Part shown: in pieces, positions 48,415 to 56,426 of the stretch
Numbering within the stretch: the stretch's first letter is position 1
Layout: each line of letters starts with the position of its first letter
DNA from: Oscillibacter sp.
GTDB taxonomy: Bacteria; Bacillota; Clostridia; Oscillospirales; Oscillospiraceae
DNA: 64,000 nt
Assembly: GCA_022797935.1 (NCBI GenBank)
Contig: JAAWLO010000002.1
Location: 20,037 to 84,036, forward strand
Reading direction: 5' to 3'
Translations under genes and position numbers: made by a program
The notes under the pieces: model-generated
Databases searched by the model: none
What the model saw: only the letters and a program-made list of their open reading frames with translations
What the model was told of the DNA's origin: nothing

Positions 48415-50155
48415 CCAGACTCACTCCTTCCTGTTGGGATTGGTAGACCTCCTGATAAATGGGACAGGTCTTCATCAGCTGCTCGTGAACGCCCTGGGCC
48501 ACCACCTCTCCGCCGTCCATGACCAGAATGAGGTCCGCGTCCCGGACGGAGTTCACCCGCTGGGCGATAATCAGTTTGGTGGAGTCCTTCAGCTCCTTGG
48601 CGAAGGCCTCCCGGATTTTGGCGTCCGTAGCGGTGTCCACGGCGCTGGTGGAGTCGTCCAGAATCAGCACCTTGGGCTGCTTCAGAATAGCCCGGGCAAT
48701 GCACAGGCGCTGCTTCTGCCCGCCGGAGACGTTGACGCCGCCCTGGCCCAGGTCCGTGTCCAGCCCCTGGGGCATCCGTTCCAGGAATTCGTCAGCGCAG
48801 GCGGCCCGGCAGGCGGCCCAGAGCTGTTCCTCTGTGGCGTCAGGACGGCCCCAGAGGAGGTTTTCCCGGATGGTGCCGGTAAAGAGGGTGTTCTTTTGCA
48901 GCACCATGCTGACGGATTCCCGCAGCTGTTCCATGGTGTAGTCCGCCACGGGCCGCCCGCCGACGCAGACGGAGCCCTGGTTGGCCTCATACAGCCGGGG
49001 AATCAGGGAGACCAGGGAGGTCTTGCCGCTGCCGGTGCCCCCCAGGATGCCCACCGTTTTGCCGGAGGGGATGTGGAGGCTGATGTCCCGGAGGACCCAT
49101 TCGCTGCTCTCGGTGTGATACTTGAAAAAGACATGGTCGAAGGTGATGCTGCCGTCGGCGGGGACAGCGGGTCCGTTCGCCTCCTGTTTTGCCGCGCTGT
49201 CGGTAATGGAAGGAGACTCGCTGAGAACCTCCGTAATCCGCTTGGCGCAGGCAATGGAACGGGAAAACATCATGAAAATCATGGAGACCATCATCAGAGA
49301 AATGAGAATTTGGGAGATATAGGTAAAATAGGTAATGAGCTTTCCGGCCTCCAGGGTTCCGGCGAAGACCATCTGCCCGCCGAACCACATGACGGCGATG
49401 ATGGTGCCGTAAACAATGAGCATCATCAGGGGCATGTTGATGACCACCGCGCCGAAGGCCCGCTGAGAGGTGGATTTCAAATCGTGGCTGCGCTGCCGGA
49501 ACTTCTCCCGCTCATGGTCCTCCCGGACAAAGGACTTGACCACGCGGATGCCCGTCAGATTTTCCTGCACCACCAGATTCAGAGCGTCTGTTTTCTCCTG
49601 GAGGGCCCGGAACAGGGGACCGACCCGCACCAGAATCACGGCGACAATGGCCGTCAGCAGGGGCAACGCCACCAGGAAGACGGCGCTGAGCTGGAGGCTG
49701 ATGCGTATGGAGAGCACCAGGGCGGAGACCAGCATCACCGGAGCCCGGACCATGAGGCGCATGCTCATCATCAGGGAGAGCTGGAGGGCGTTGACATCGT
49801 TGGTCAGCCGGGTGACCAGGGAGGCGGTGGAGAATTTTTCGATGTTGGAAAAGGCGAAGGTCTGGATGTGGTCGTACTCCGCCCGGCGGAGGTTGGCGCC
49901 GAAGCCCATGCCCGCCACCGAGGAGGCCACCGCTGCACCCAGGCCCAGCGCCAGGGAGCACAGGGCCAGCAGGACCATAAGCGCGCCTTTGCGGAGAATA
50001 TAGGCCTGGTCGGCGTTGGCAATGCCCACGTCTACAATGTCGCTCATGACCAGCGGGATGAGCAGTTCGAAAATAGCCTCTGCCGCACTGCACGCAATAC
50101 CCGCCAGAATCCAGGGGGTATAGGGCCGGGCATGGGGCCAGAGAGTTTTCAGCAT
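48407..50155 (-). CDS. ABC exporter half-transporter, degenerate NBD
   Basis: LGGTGSGKTSLVSL, GGVNVSGGQKQRLCIARA, KVLILDDSTSAVDTATD (Asp replaces catalytic Glu). Confidence 0.93.
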   Translation of the reverse strand: MLKTLWPHARPYTPWILAGIACSAAEAIFELLIPLVMSDIVDVGIANADQAYILRKGALMVLLALCSLALGLGAAVASSVAGMGFGANLRRAEYDHIQTFAFSNIEKFSTASLVTRLTNDVNALQLSLMMSMRLMVRAPVMLVSALVLSIRISLQLSAVFLVALPLLTAIVAVILVRVGPLFRALQEKTDALNLVVQENLTGIRVVKSFVREDHEREKFRQRSHDLKSTSQRAFGAVVINMPLMMLIVYGTIIAVMWFGGQMVFAGTLEAGKLITYFTYISQILISLMMVSMIFMMFSRSIACAKRITEVLSESPSITDSAAKQEANGPAVPADGSITFDHVFFKYHTESSEWVLRDISLHIPSGKTVGILGGTGSGKTSLVSLIPRLYEANQGSVCVGGRPVADYTMEQLRESVSMVLQKNTLFTGTIRENLLWGRPDATEEQLWAACRAACADEFLERMPQGLDTDLGQGGVNVSGGQKQRLCIARAILKQPKVLILDDSTSAVDTATDAKIREAFAKELKDSTKLIIAQRVNSVRDADLILVMDGGEVVAQGVHEQLMKTCPIYQEVYQSQQEGVSLDG

Positions 50156-50601
50156 GATTGCAAATCCTCCTCCAGATTTTGAATTGCGCGGAGCAGAAGG
50201 GACCGGAACAGGGTCTGCTCCTCCAGGGAAAAGCCCCGCAGAAGAGCTTCCTCCGCGTCCAGAAATTGCCGCTGGAACAGCGCGTGCTGCTGTCCGCCCT
50301 TCTCCGTCAGGGTAATGAGGCGGCGGCGGGCGTCGCTGCCGCTGATGGAACGGCGGACCAGACCCTTCTCCTCCATCCGGTCCAGCATTCCGTTGACAGT
50401 GGAGGGCTTCACCCGCAGGCAGCGGGTCAGCTCACACTGGGGAAGCTGGCCGCCGTTTTGGTGCAGGAAAAGGAGAATTCGTGTCTGCGATGGGGTGATA
50501 CCGTATTGGGAGACGCGGACGTCCACGGCCGTCTTGGACAGCTGTGCCGCCAGGGATAGAGTGGGTCCCAGATATTGGGCGCAGCCAGCTTCCTGCAACA
50601 T
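50149..50601 (-). CDS. MarR-family transcriptional regulator
   Basis: LPQCELTRCLRVKPSTVNGMLDRMEEKGLVRRSISGSDARRRLITLTEKG; start after TAGGAGGAG; overlaps ABC gene. Confidence 0.9.
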   Translation of the reverse strand: MLQEAGCAQYLGPTLSLAAQLSKTAVDVRVSQYGITPSQTRILLFLHQNGGQLPQCELTRCLRVKPSTVNGMLDRMEEKGLVRRSISGSDARRRLITLTEKGGQQHALFQRQFLDAEEALLRGFSLEEQTLFRSLLLRAIQNLEEDLQSC

Positions 50602-50630
50602 CACAGCAGCTCCTCCTATCGGCGCCTTTA

Positions 50631-50686
50631 TTAGCGCGCTAAAAGTTAGCAGGCTAAATATTAACACGGAAAGGAGGAGAAGTCAA
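50631..50686 (-). promoter_or_regulatory. marR promoter with two inverted-repeat candidate operators
   Basis: Minus strand TTGACT - 17 nt - TAATAT; downstream TTAGCnnGCTAA at 50631-50642 and 50646-50657. Confidence 0.75.
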
Positions 50687-50779
50687 GGAAGATTCCGGAA
50701 TTTTTTTTGAACATTGTATGAATAAAAAGTCGAATTTCTTGTCTTTTGTAAACAAATTATGAAAGGTCGGAAAAATCCG

Positions 50780-50808
50780 TTGACAGGGAGGGCGGCAGCC
50801 TGTATGAT
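50780..50808 (+). promoter_or_regulatory. Promoter of candidate sRNA
   Basis: TTGACA - 17 nt - TATGAT. Confidence 0.8.
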
Positions 50809-50814
50809 GAACCC

Positions 50815-50914
50815 ATCAAGCGGAAACGCTTGTTGACCCACCATTTTCCCTCTCCTTTCTCTATATCAAACGGAAAGCGGGCAGTCCGAAAGGGCTGTCC
50901 GTTTTCCGTTTTTT
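50815..50914 (+). ncRNA. Candidate small regulatory RNA with CU-rich segment and intrinsic terminator
   Basis: Hairpin caagcg-gaaa-cgcttg, unpaired ttttccctctcctttctct, terminator aaacggaaagcgggcag...ctgtccgttttccgttttttt; no ORF. Confidence 0.65.
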
Positions 50915-50946
50915 CCGGTTGCGGGGAAAGACCGGGAATATTTCGA

Positions 50947-50991
50947 TTATCAATTTATTTTTATCGAAAAACGATAAAATATTATTGATAA
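50947..50991 (+). promoter_or_regulatory. Nested 45-bp palindrome upstream of DUF2975/HTH/DUF4173 cluster
   Basis: ttatcaat...ttttatcg-aaaaa-cgataaaa...attgataa, both repeats centred on 50969. Confidence 0.65.
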
Positions 50992-51035
50992 ACAGAACTT
51001 GCTGTGGTAGGATACCAGAAAAAGGAGGTTCTGCC

Positions 51036-51215
51036 ATGAGTTTGATGATGCGGTTGGCGCCTGCGGCGCTGGTGCTGCTGGTCTGGGGATTTCTCCAGGC
51101 GGTGGAGGGAGTCCGGCAGGAGAATAAGCTAAAGCTGATTTCCGCCGCCGGGGTATTCGTATTTTTGACAGCCGGGGCAGGTGTGATGATGGTTTTCATC
51201 ACCCGGCCGCTGTGA
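51036..51215 (+). CDS. Small hydrophobic hypothetical protein (59 aa)
   Basis: AAAAGGAGG RBS; two predicted TM stretches. Confidence 0.65.
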   Translation: MSLMMRLAPAALVLLVWGFLQAVEGVRQENKLKLISAAGVFVFLTAGAGVMMVFITRPL

Positions 51216-51229
51216 GAGGGGGACGGTCT

Positions 51230-51793
51230 ATGGAAAAAATTCCGGTTCAGAAAATCGCTGGAGTGCTGAAGGGGCTGGTCATGATGACGCTGGCCTGCAA
51301 TCTGATTGCCCTGTTTCTTGTGCCGGGGCTGGTGCTGACAAAGGGGCTGGGAGACCTGCCGGCTCCTTATGAAAATCTGCTGGAGCTGCCGCTCCGGGTG
51401 CTGGCGGTTTGGGCGCTGAGTTGGAAATGGGTCTGGCAGGCCGGGATTTATGAGATGGTTTTGACGCTCTTTCTTCTTTTCTCCGGCTGCTGTACCGCCG
51501 TCATCCTCTGGCAGGCCCGCCGGGTGCTGCAGACCATCCTCCGGGGGGAGCCCTTCGCGCCATCGAATGCCGTCAGTCTGCGGAGGGCCGCCGGTTTCTG
51601 CTTCCTGATTGCCGGGGCGGCCCTGGCCCGGGTGATTTTCAGCGTGTGTTACTACCGCTCGCCGCTGCCTCTGGCCACCTACAACGCCCTCTTTGTGCCC
51701 ATGTTCGCCATGGGAGGCCTGTTGTGTCTGGTCATGTCCGCCCTCTTCCGCCAGGCGGCGGAGCTGAAGGCGGAAAACGACCTGACCATTTGA
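51230..51793 (+). CDS. DUF2975-like membrane protein
   Basis: Four-TM profile and partnership with a small HTH protein (next gene). Confidence 0.75.
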   Translation: MEKIPVQKIAGVLKGLVMMTLACNLIALFLVPGLVLTKGLGDLPAPYENLLELPLRVLAVWALSWKWVWQAGIYEMVLTLFLLFSGCCTAVILWQARRVLQTILRGEPFAPSNAVSLRRAAGFCFLIAGAALARVIFSVCYYRSPLPLATYNALFVPMFAMGGLLCLVMSALFRQAAELKAENDLTI

Positions 51794-51802
51794 GGTGCCG
51801 CC

Positions 51803-52015
51803 ATGATCGTTGTGAATCTGGATGTGATGATGGCCAAGCGGAAGCTGAACCTCTCCCAGCTCTCGGAGAAAGTGGATATTACCCTGGCGAACCTGTCGGT
51901 GCTGAAAAACAACAAGGCCAAGGCCGTCCGTTTCTCCACACTGGAGGCCATCTGCGCCGCTCTGGACTGCCAGCCGGGGGACATTCTGGAATACGTCCCC
52001 GACGGGAAGAAATAA
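51803..52015 (+). CDS. Small XRE/YozG-like HTH regulator
   Basis: MIVVNLDVMMAKRKLNLSQLSEKVDITLANLSVLKNNKAKAVRFSTLEAICAALDCQPGDILEYV. Confidence 0.88.
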   Translation: MIVVNLDVMMAKRKLNLSQLSEKVDITLANLSVLKNNKAKAVRFSTLEAICAALDCQPGDILEYVPDGKK

Positions 52016-52062
52016 AAAGAACCTGTCCGCTTGCTGCGGACAGATCGATAGGAGAATGGATC

Positions 52063-53589
52063 ATGCGTGAATTGGTAAACGCCCTCCCGCCGGAGGGTGC
52101 GGGTTCGTATACTCTGAAACGGCGGCTGGCCCCGGAAAAACTGGGCCGTTACCGTCTCTTTCTGGTTTTGACACTGGGCTTCTGTCTTCTGCTGGTGGAC
52201 GGTTTTCTCCTGTACGGTCCCGCCGCCGGGCTGACGGCCACCGTATTTGCCTGGTACGCGCTGTTTCTGGCCTGGTGCGGCTGGGGGATTCTGGAGCGGC
52301 GGTCCAGCCGGGTGCTGCTGCTGGCGAATCTCTTTCTGGCGCTGACAATGGCGTTGGGCTCCAACTGGTACTTCCGGTATTGGAATCTGCTGGCCTGCGC
52401 GGTATTGCTGCCGGTGCAGATCATGGCCGGCGCCGCCAGCCGTCCTTGGTGGGACCCCTGGATGCTGTGGGAGCGGTGTGGCCTCTTGCTGCGGGGACTG
52501 TTCGGGAACCTGTGGGCTCCCTTTGCGGCGCTGGTTCCCGGAAAACGGAGTGACGAGGCGAATAAACGGACGCTCACAGTGGTACTGGGCCTCTGCGGAG
52601 CGCTGGTTTTGGTATCGGTTCTGCTGCCGGTTCTGATTTCAGCGGACGCTCTCTTTGCCGCGTCGACGGTACAGCTCCAGCGGTGCATCCGTATGCTCCA
52701 TTTCAGCGATGTATTTCAGCGGCTGTTCTGGGCGCTGGTATTCACGCCCTTTGTGTTTGGCCTGCTGTACGCCCTGGCGCATCCGAAGCTGCTTTGCCCG
52801 CCGGAGGAGAAAAAAGTGCCGCAGGCGGATGCTTTGGGCTTTGTGCTGGCGCTGGCGGCGGTAGATGTGCTGTATCTTGCTTTTTTGGCGGTGCAGTCTG
52901 CCGGTCTCTTTGGCGGACCGGAATACGTGGAAGGCCTTGGGGTCAGTTATGCCGATTGGGCCCGGAGCGGCTTCTTTCAGATGGTAGGCGTGACGGTGGT
53001 CAACCTGAGCCTGACGCTGGCGGCGCTGAATCTTTCCCGGCGGGAGAGGAGGGACTGGACAGTCCTGCGGGGGCTGTGCGCCCTGCTGGTGGGAGAGAGC
53101 CTGATTCTGTTGGTTTCCGCCGCCTGGAAAATGACCTTGTATGTCTCTGCCTATGGCCTGAGCTTCAAGCGGTGCATGACCTATTGGGGGATGGGGATGA
53201 TGGCGCTGTTTCTTCTGCTGGGGCTGTGGAAGGCAAAAGAGCCGGACTTCCGGTACTGTAAATGGGCGTTTCCTCTGGCCCTGGCAGGGTGGCTGGCGAT
53301 CAACTGCGTGCCGGTGGACTATCTGGTGGCGAAGAACCAGGTGGACCGCTATCTCAGCGGTGAGAGCGCTGCGGTGAGCGTGCAGTATCTGGCTTACAGC
53401 CTGTCCTTCGATACCTTGTCCCAGCTGGACCGGCTGGATGGGGGAAAGCCGGTTGCCCACTATGACGGCAATGGAAATGGGGAAACCCTGGCGGAACTGC
53501 TGGAGAGGCGGCGGAACAGCGCGCAGGCGCAGTGCCGGAACTGGCGCAGCTGGTCGCTGTCGGCCTGTCTGGCGGCGGGACGCCGCTGA
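52063..53589 (+). CDS. DUF4153/DUF4173-like multi-TM membrane protein
   Basis: About 12 TM segments; cluster context. Confidence 0.7.
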   Translation: MRELVNALPPEGAGSYTLKRRLAPEKLGRYRLFLVLTLGFCLLLVDGFLLYGPAAGLTATVFAWYALFLAWCGWGILERRSSRVLLLANLFLALTMALGSNWYFRYWNLLACAVLLPVQIMAGAASRPWWDPWMLWERCGLLLRGLFGNLWAPFAALVPGKRSDEANKRTLTVVLGLCGALVLVSVLLPVLISADALFAASTVQLQRCIRMLHFSDVFQRLFWALVFTPFVFGLLYALAHPKLLCPPEEKKVPQADALGFVLALAAVDVLYLAFLAVQSAGLFGGPEYVEGLGVSYADWARSGFFQMVGVTVVNLSLTLAALNLSRRERRDWTVLRGLCALLVGESLILLVSAAWKMTLYVSAYGLSFKRCMTYWGMGMMALFLLLGLWKAKEPDFRYCKWAFPLALAGWLAINCVPVDYLVAKNQVDRYLSGESAAVSVQYLAYSLSFDTLSQLDRLDGGKPVAHYDGNGNGETLAELLERRRNSAQAQCRNWRSWSLSACLAAGRR

Positions 53590-53605
53590 AGCGCGTGAAA
53601 ATAGA

Positions 53606-53654
53606 AGAAAACGCGTTCGCCTAGCGTGAGGAATGGCGAACGCGTTCTCTTTTT
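53606..53654 (+). terminator. Rho-independent terminator
   Basis: aacgcgttcgcc-tagcgtgaggaat-ggcgaacgcgttctcttttt. Confidence 0.85.
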
Positions 53655-53965
53655 GCCCGGCGCGAAGGTTGGCTCCCAGTGAAAATCACGGAAGCAAAAC
53701 GCCGGGAACCGTTCCGGCTGGGAACGGCGCAGGGGAAAACCAAAAGCCAGCCTGGTGGAGAGGCTGGCTCCTGTCTTCGCCCTCTTCCCACTCCTGTTTA
53801 GAAGGTCCATTTAGACACGAGTGTGGGAAGATCAAGGGGAAGCGAAGAAAGGGCACTGAGCAAATTCAAATGTGAATGCTCAGCTAAGGAAAGTTGGAAA
53901 AATCCCTATCAGCTTCTGGGGCGGAAGGTAGAAACCCCCAGAACCTATGAAATTGGAAAACGAAA

Positions 53966-54361
53966 TCAATGAAGAATTTCGCTTAGGGGCGTGCGCTGAA
54001 GCTCCATCTCCAACACAGCCTGAATACGGTTGAACTCTTGACAGACGCCGCAGCTGCCGTCCGGCCGGTTTTCGCACTGGTAGGACGAGCGCTGGCAGCG
54101 GTTGAGTTCCGTGGATTCTCCCAACATTTGGAACAGATCGTAAAGCTTTAGCTGTTCACAAGGAATTTTGAGAAGATACCCACCGCTGACTCCCCGGCGG
54201 CTCTCGACAATACCGGCGGAAAGAAGTCGATTCAAAAGTTTCAACGTAATGGCCTTTTGCAGGTGTTCATCCCGTGCCACCGATGTGGCGGAGAGCTGCC
54301 CGCTTTGGTGCAGTGCCCGCAGAATGCGGAGGGTATAATCCATTTCCCGTGTAATCAGCAA
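53966..54361 (-). CDS. Rrf2-family transcriptional regulator
   Basis: MLITREMDYTLRILRALHQSGQLSATSVARDEHLQKAITLKLLNRLLSAGIVESRRGVSGGYLL; Cys-rich segment. Confidence 0.88.
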   Translation of the reverse strand: MLITREMDYTLRILRALHQSGQLSATSVARDEHLQKAITLKLLNRLLSAGIVESRRGVSGGYLLKIPCEQLKLYDLFQMLGESTELNRCQRSSYQCENRPDGSCGVCQEFNRIQAVLEMELQRTPLSEILH

Positions 54362-54396
54362 ACAATCACCTCGACTATACTGTACACTTTTTGTTT

Positions 54397-54424
54397 ATTA
54401 TAACATATTTTTTCAAAATGTCAA
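54397..54424 (-). promoter_or_regulatory. rrf2 promoter
   Basis: Minus strand TTGACA - 16 nt - TATAAT. Confidence 0.75.
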
Positions 54425-54551
54425 GCGTTTTCCTTAAAAAAGGAAGAAGTTGGCGGAATTGCCAAAAATAGGGCGAATCAGGTTCCACAACCTGGAAAAG
54501 AATCCGAGAAATACGGCAAAGAAGGATCGGGCTGCCTGACAGATCCAGGGG

Positions 54552-55397
54552 TCAGCAGGCAGCATCACCGCCCTTGGCGGCAGCAAGAACGTTCCGCATC
54601 AGCATCGCCCGCGTCATGGGACCCGCGCCGCCGGGAACCGGGGTAATAAAGGAGGCTTTCGCTTCCACGGCCGGAAAATCGGCGTCTCCGGTAAGCCTGC
54701 CCTCCGGCGTCCGGTTCATGGCCACGTCCAGGACGACGGCACCCTCCCGCACCATGTCCGCCGTGACCAGTCCCGCCTGGCCAACGGCGCACACCAGAAT
54801 ATCCGCCTGCCGGGTGAGGTCCGCCAGACCTTCTGTGCGGGAGTGGCAGAGGGTAACGGTACCGTCCCGGGCGGTCAGCATCTGGGCCAGGGGACGGCCT
54901 ACCAGATTGCTTCGGCCCAGGATGACGCAGTGACGTCCCCGGATGGGGATGGCGTAAGCGTCCAGCAGGGCCAGCAGGCCGGCGGGCGTGCAGGGGCGGA
55001 AGCCCGGTTCCCCCAGGGCCATCCGTCCCACATTGAGAGGGTGAAAGCAGTCTACATCCTTTTCCGGTGCAATTGCCTGCAGAACCGCCCGGCTTTCCAG
55101 CCCTTCCGGCAGGGGGAGCTGAACCAGAATGCCGTCCACGGCAGGGTCCTGGTTCAGGGAGGCAATGAGCGGCAGCAGGTCCCGCCGGGCCTCATCGCAG
55201 CGGAGGCGGTGGGTCCGGCTTTGGATACCGCATTCGGCGCAGTCCCGTTCCTTGCCGCGTACGTAAATCTGAGACGCGGGGTCGTCTCCCGCCAGAACCA
55301 CCGCCAGAGCGGGAGGCCGGGTCAATGCCGCGGCTTCCTCCCGCACTTGGGCCTTGATGCGGTCCGCCAGGGCTTTGCCGTCAAGTCTGACTGCCAT
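54552..55397 (-). CDS. folD: Bifunctional methylenetetrahydrofolate dehydrogenase/cyclohydrolase
   Basis: YVRGKERDCAECGI, DGILVQLPLPEG, PEKDVDCFHPLNVG, VILGRSNLVGRPLAQML, ITPVPGGAGPMTRAML. Confidence 0.95.
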   Translation of the reverse strand: MAVRLDGKALADRIKAQVREEAAALTRPPALAVVLAGDDPASQIYVRGKERDCAECGIQSRTHRLRCDEARRDLLPLIASLNQDPAVDGILVQLPLPEGLESRAVLQAIAPEKDVDCFHPLNVGRMALGEPGFRPCTPAGLLALLDAYAIPIRGRHCVILGRSNLVGRPLAQMLTARDGTVTLCHSRTEGLADLTRQADILVCAVGQAGLVTADMVREGAVVLDVAMNRTPEGRLTGDADFPAVEAKASFITPVPGGAGPMTRAMLMRNVLAAAKGGDAAC

Positions 55398-56412
55398 CGG
55401 CGCCTCCTTCGTCAATTGCTTGTGCGCCGGTTTCGCCGTTTGGAAGCGGGGCGGGGGAGTCCGGAGAGACCGGTTCCGCAGGGTCCGTCTCCCGTGTTTC
55501 CCCGGTATCGGTCTCCTGAGCGGCCTGCTCCGCAGTCAGAAGGTTGACCAGCAGGTTCTCCGCCGAGGGCTTTCGAATCCGCAGCTGATAGAAGAGCATG
55601 CAGGCGGAGAAAAGGACCAGAGCGGCGCTCAGGGCCTGAGACACCCGAATGGGGGAGCCCAGGAAGGTCCAGTCAAAGAGGTAAAGGCTGTCGGTCCGCA
55701 GGCCCTCAATCCAGGTCCGGCCCAGGCCGTACCAGAGAAAATAGAACCAGGTGTTCTCCCCGTCAAAGCGGCGGCCCTTGGAGACCACAAAGAGAATCAG
55801 GCCCAGCCCCAGGAGGTTCCACAGGCTTTCATAGAGAAAAGTAGGATGGACCTCCACATATTGGGAGGCGCTCACCCACAGGCGCATCCGCCAGGGCAGG
55901 TCTGTCAGGCCGCCGAAGGCCTCCCGGTTGATGAAGTTGGCCCAGCGGCCGATAATCTGCCCCAGCAGCAGGCCCATGACCGCCAGATCGGACAGGGCGC
56001 CGAAGCGTATTTTTTTGTGCCGGGTGTAGAAGAAGACCACCAGGGCGCCGGCAATGATGGTGCCGTAAATGGCGATTCCGCCGTCCCAGATAGCGGCGAT
56101 GCGGCTCCAGTCCAGAGCACCGGAGGCGTCCCGGTAGAGGTCCAGATAAAAGATGACGTAATAAATCCGGGACCCCAGGATGCAGCAGGGCACGGCCCAG
56201 AGCACGAGGTCCAGAACGTTGTCATCCGTAAGGCCATAGCGGGGGGCCTGCTTCATGCACAGCAGCAGTCCGGCCAGGAAGGCCAGGGCCAGAATGATGC
56301 CGTACCAATAGACGCCGTGGCCAATGTGAATGGCCACGGGGTCCGGATTGAACTCCCAGTCTCCAAAGAGGCCGGGAAAGCTGATTGGCATAGTTTTCAA
56401 CGCGGTTATCAT
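55381..56412 (-). CDS. lgt: Prolipoprotein diacylglyceryl transferase
   Basis: HIGHGVYWYGIILALAFLAGL, GGIAIYGTIIAG, GQIIGRWANFINREAFGG. Confidence 0.93.
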   Translation of the reverse strand: MITALKTMPISFPGLFGDWEFNPDPVAIHIGHGVYWYGIILALAFLAGLLLCMKQAPRYGLTDDNVLDLVLWAVPCCILGSRIYYVIFYLDLYRDASGALDWSRIAAIWDGGIAIYGTIIAGALVVFFYTRHKKIRFGALSDLAVMGLLLGQIIGRWANFINREAFGGLTDLPWRMRLWVSASQYVEVHPTFLYESLWNLLGLGLILFVVSKGRRFDGENTWFYFLWYGLGRTWIEGLRTDSLYLFDWTFLGSPIRVSQALSAALVLFSACMLFYQLRIRKPSAENLLVNLLTAEQAAQETDTGETRETDPAEPVSPDSPAPLPNGETGAQAIDEGGADGSQT

Positions 56413-56426
56413 GGAGTCCTCCTCTG

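Noticed and set aside
46615-48522. 635-aa plus-strand ORF
   Set aside because: Antisense to a well supported ABC exporter gene
48362-50182. 606-aa plus-strand ORF
   Set aside because: Antisense to the second ABC exporter gene
53633-53875. 80-aa plus-strand ORF
   Set aside because: No SD, begins inside the terminator hairpin, composition non-protein-like; region better explained by RNA hairpins
53660-53960. Cobalamin riboswitch or RNase P RNA
   Set aside because: GTGAAAATCAC...GGAAGC is superficially similar to a B12 element, but the B12-box and the GAGGAAAGTCC-type RNase P core are absent
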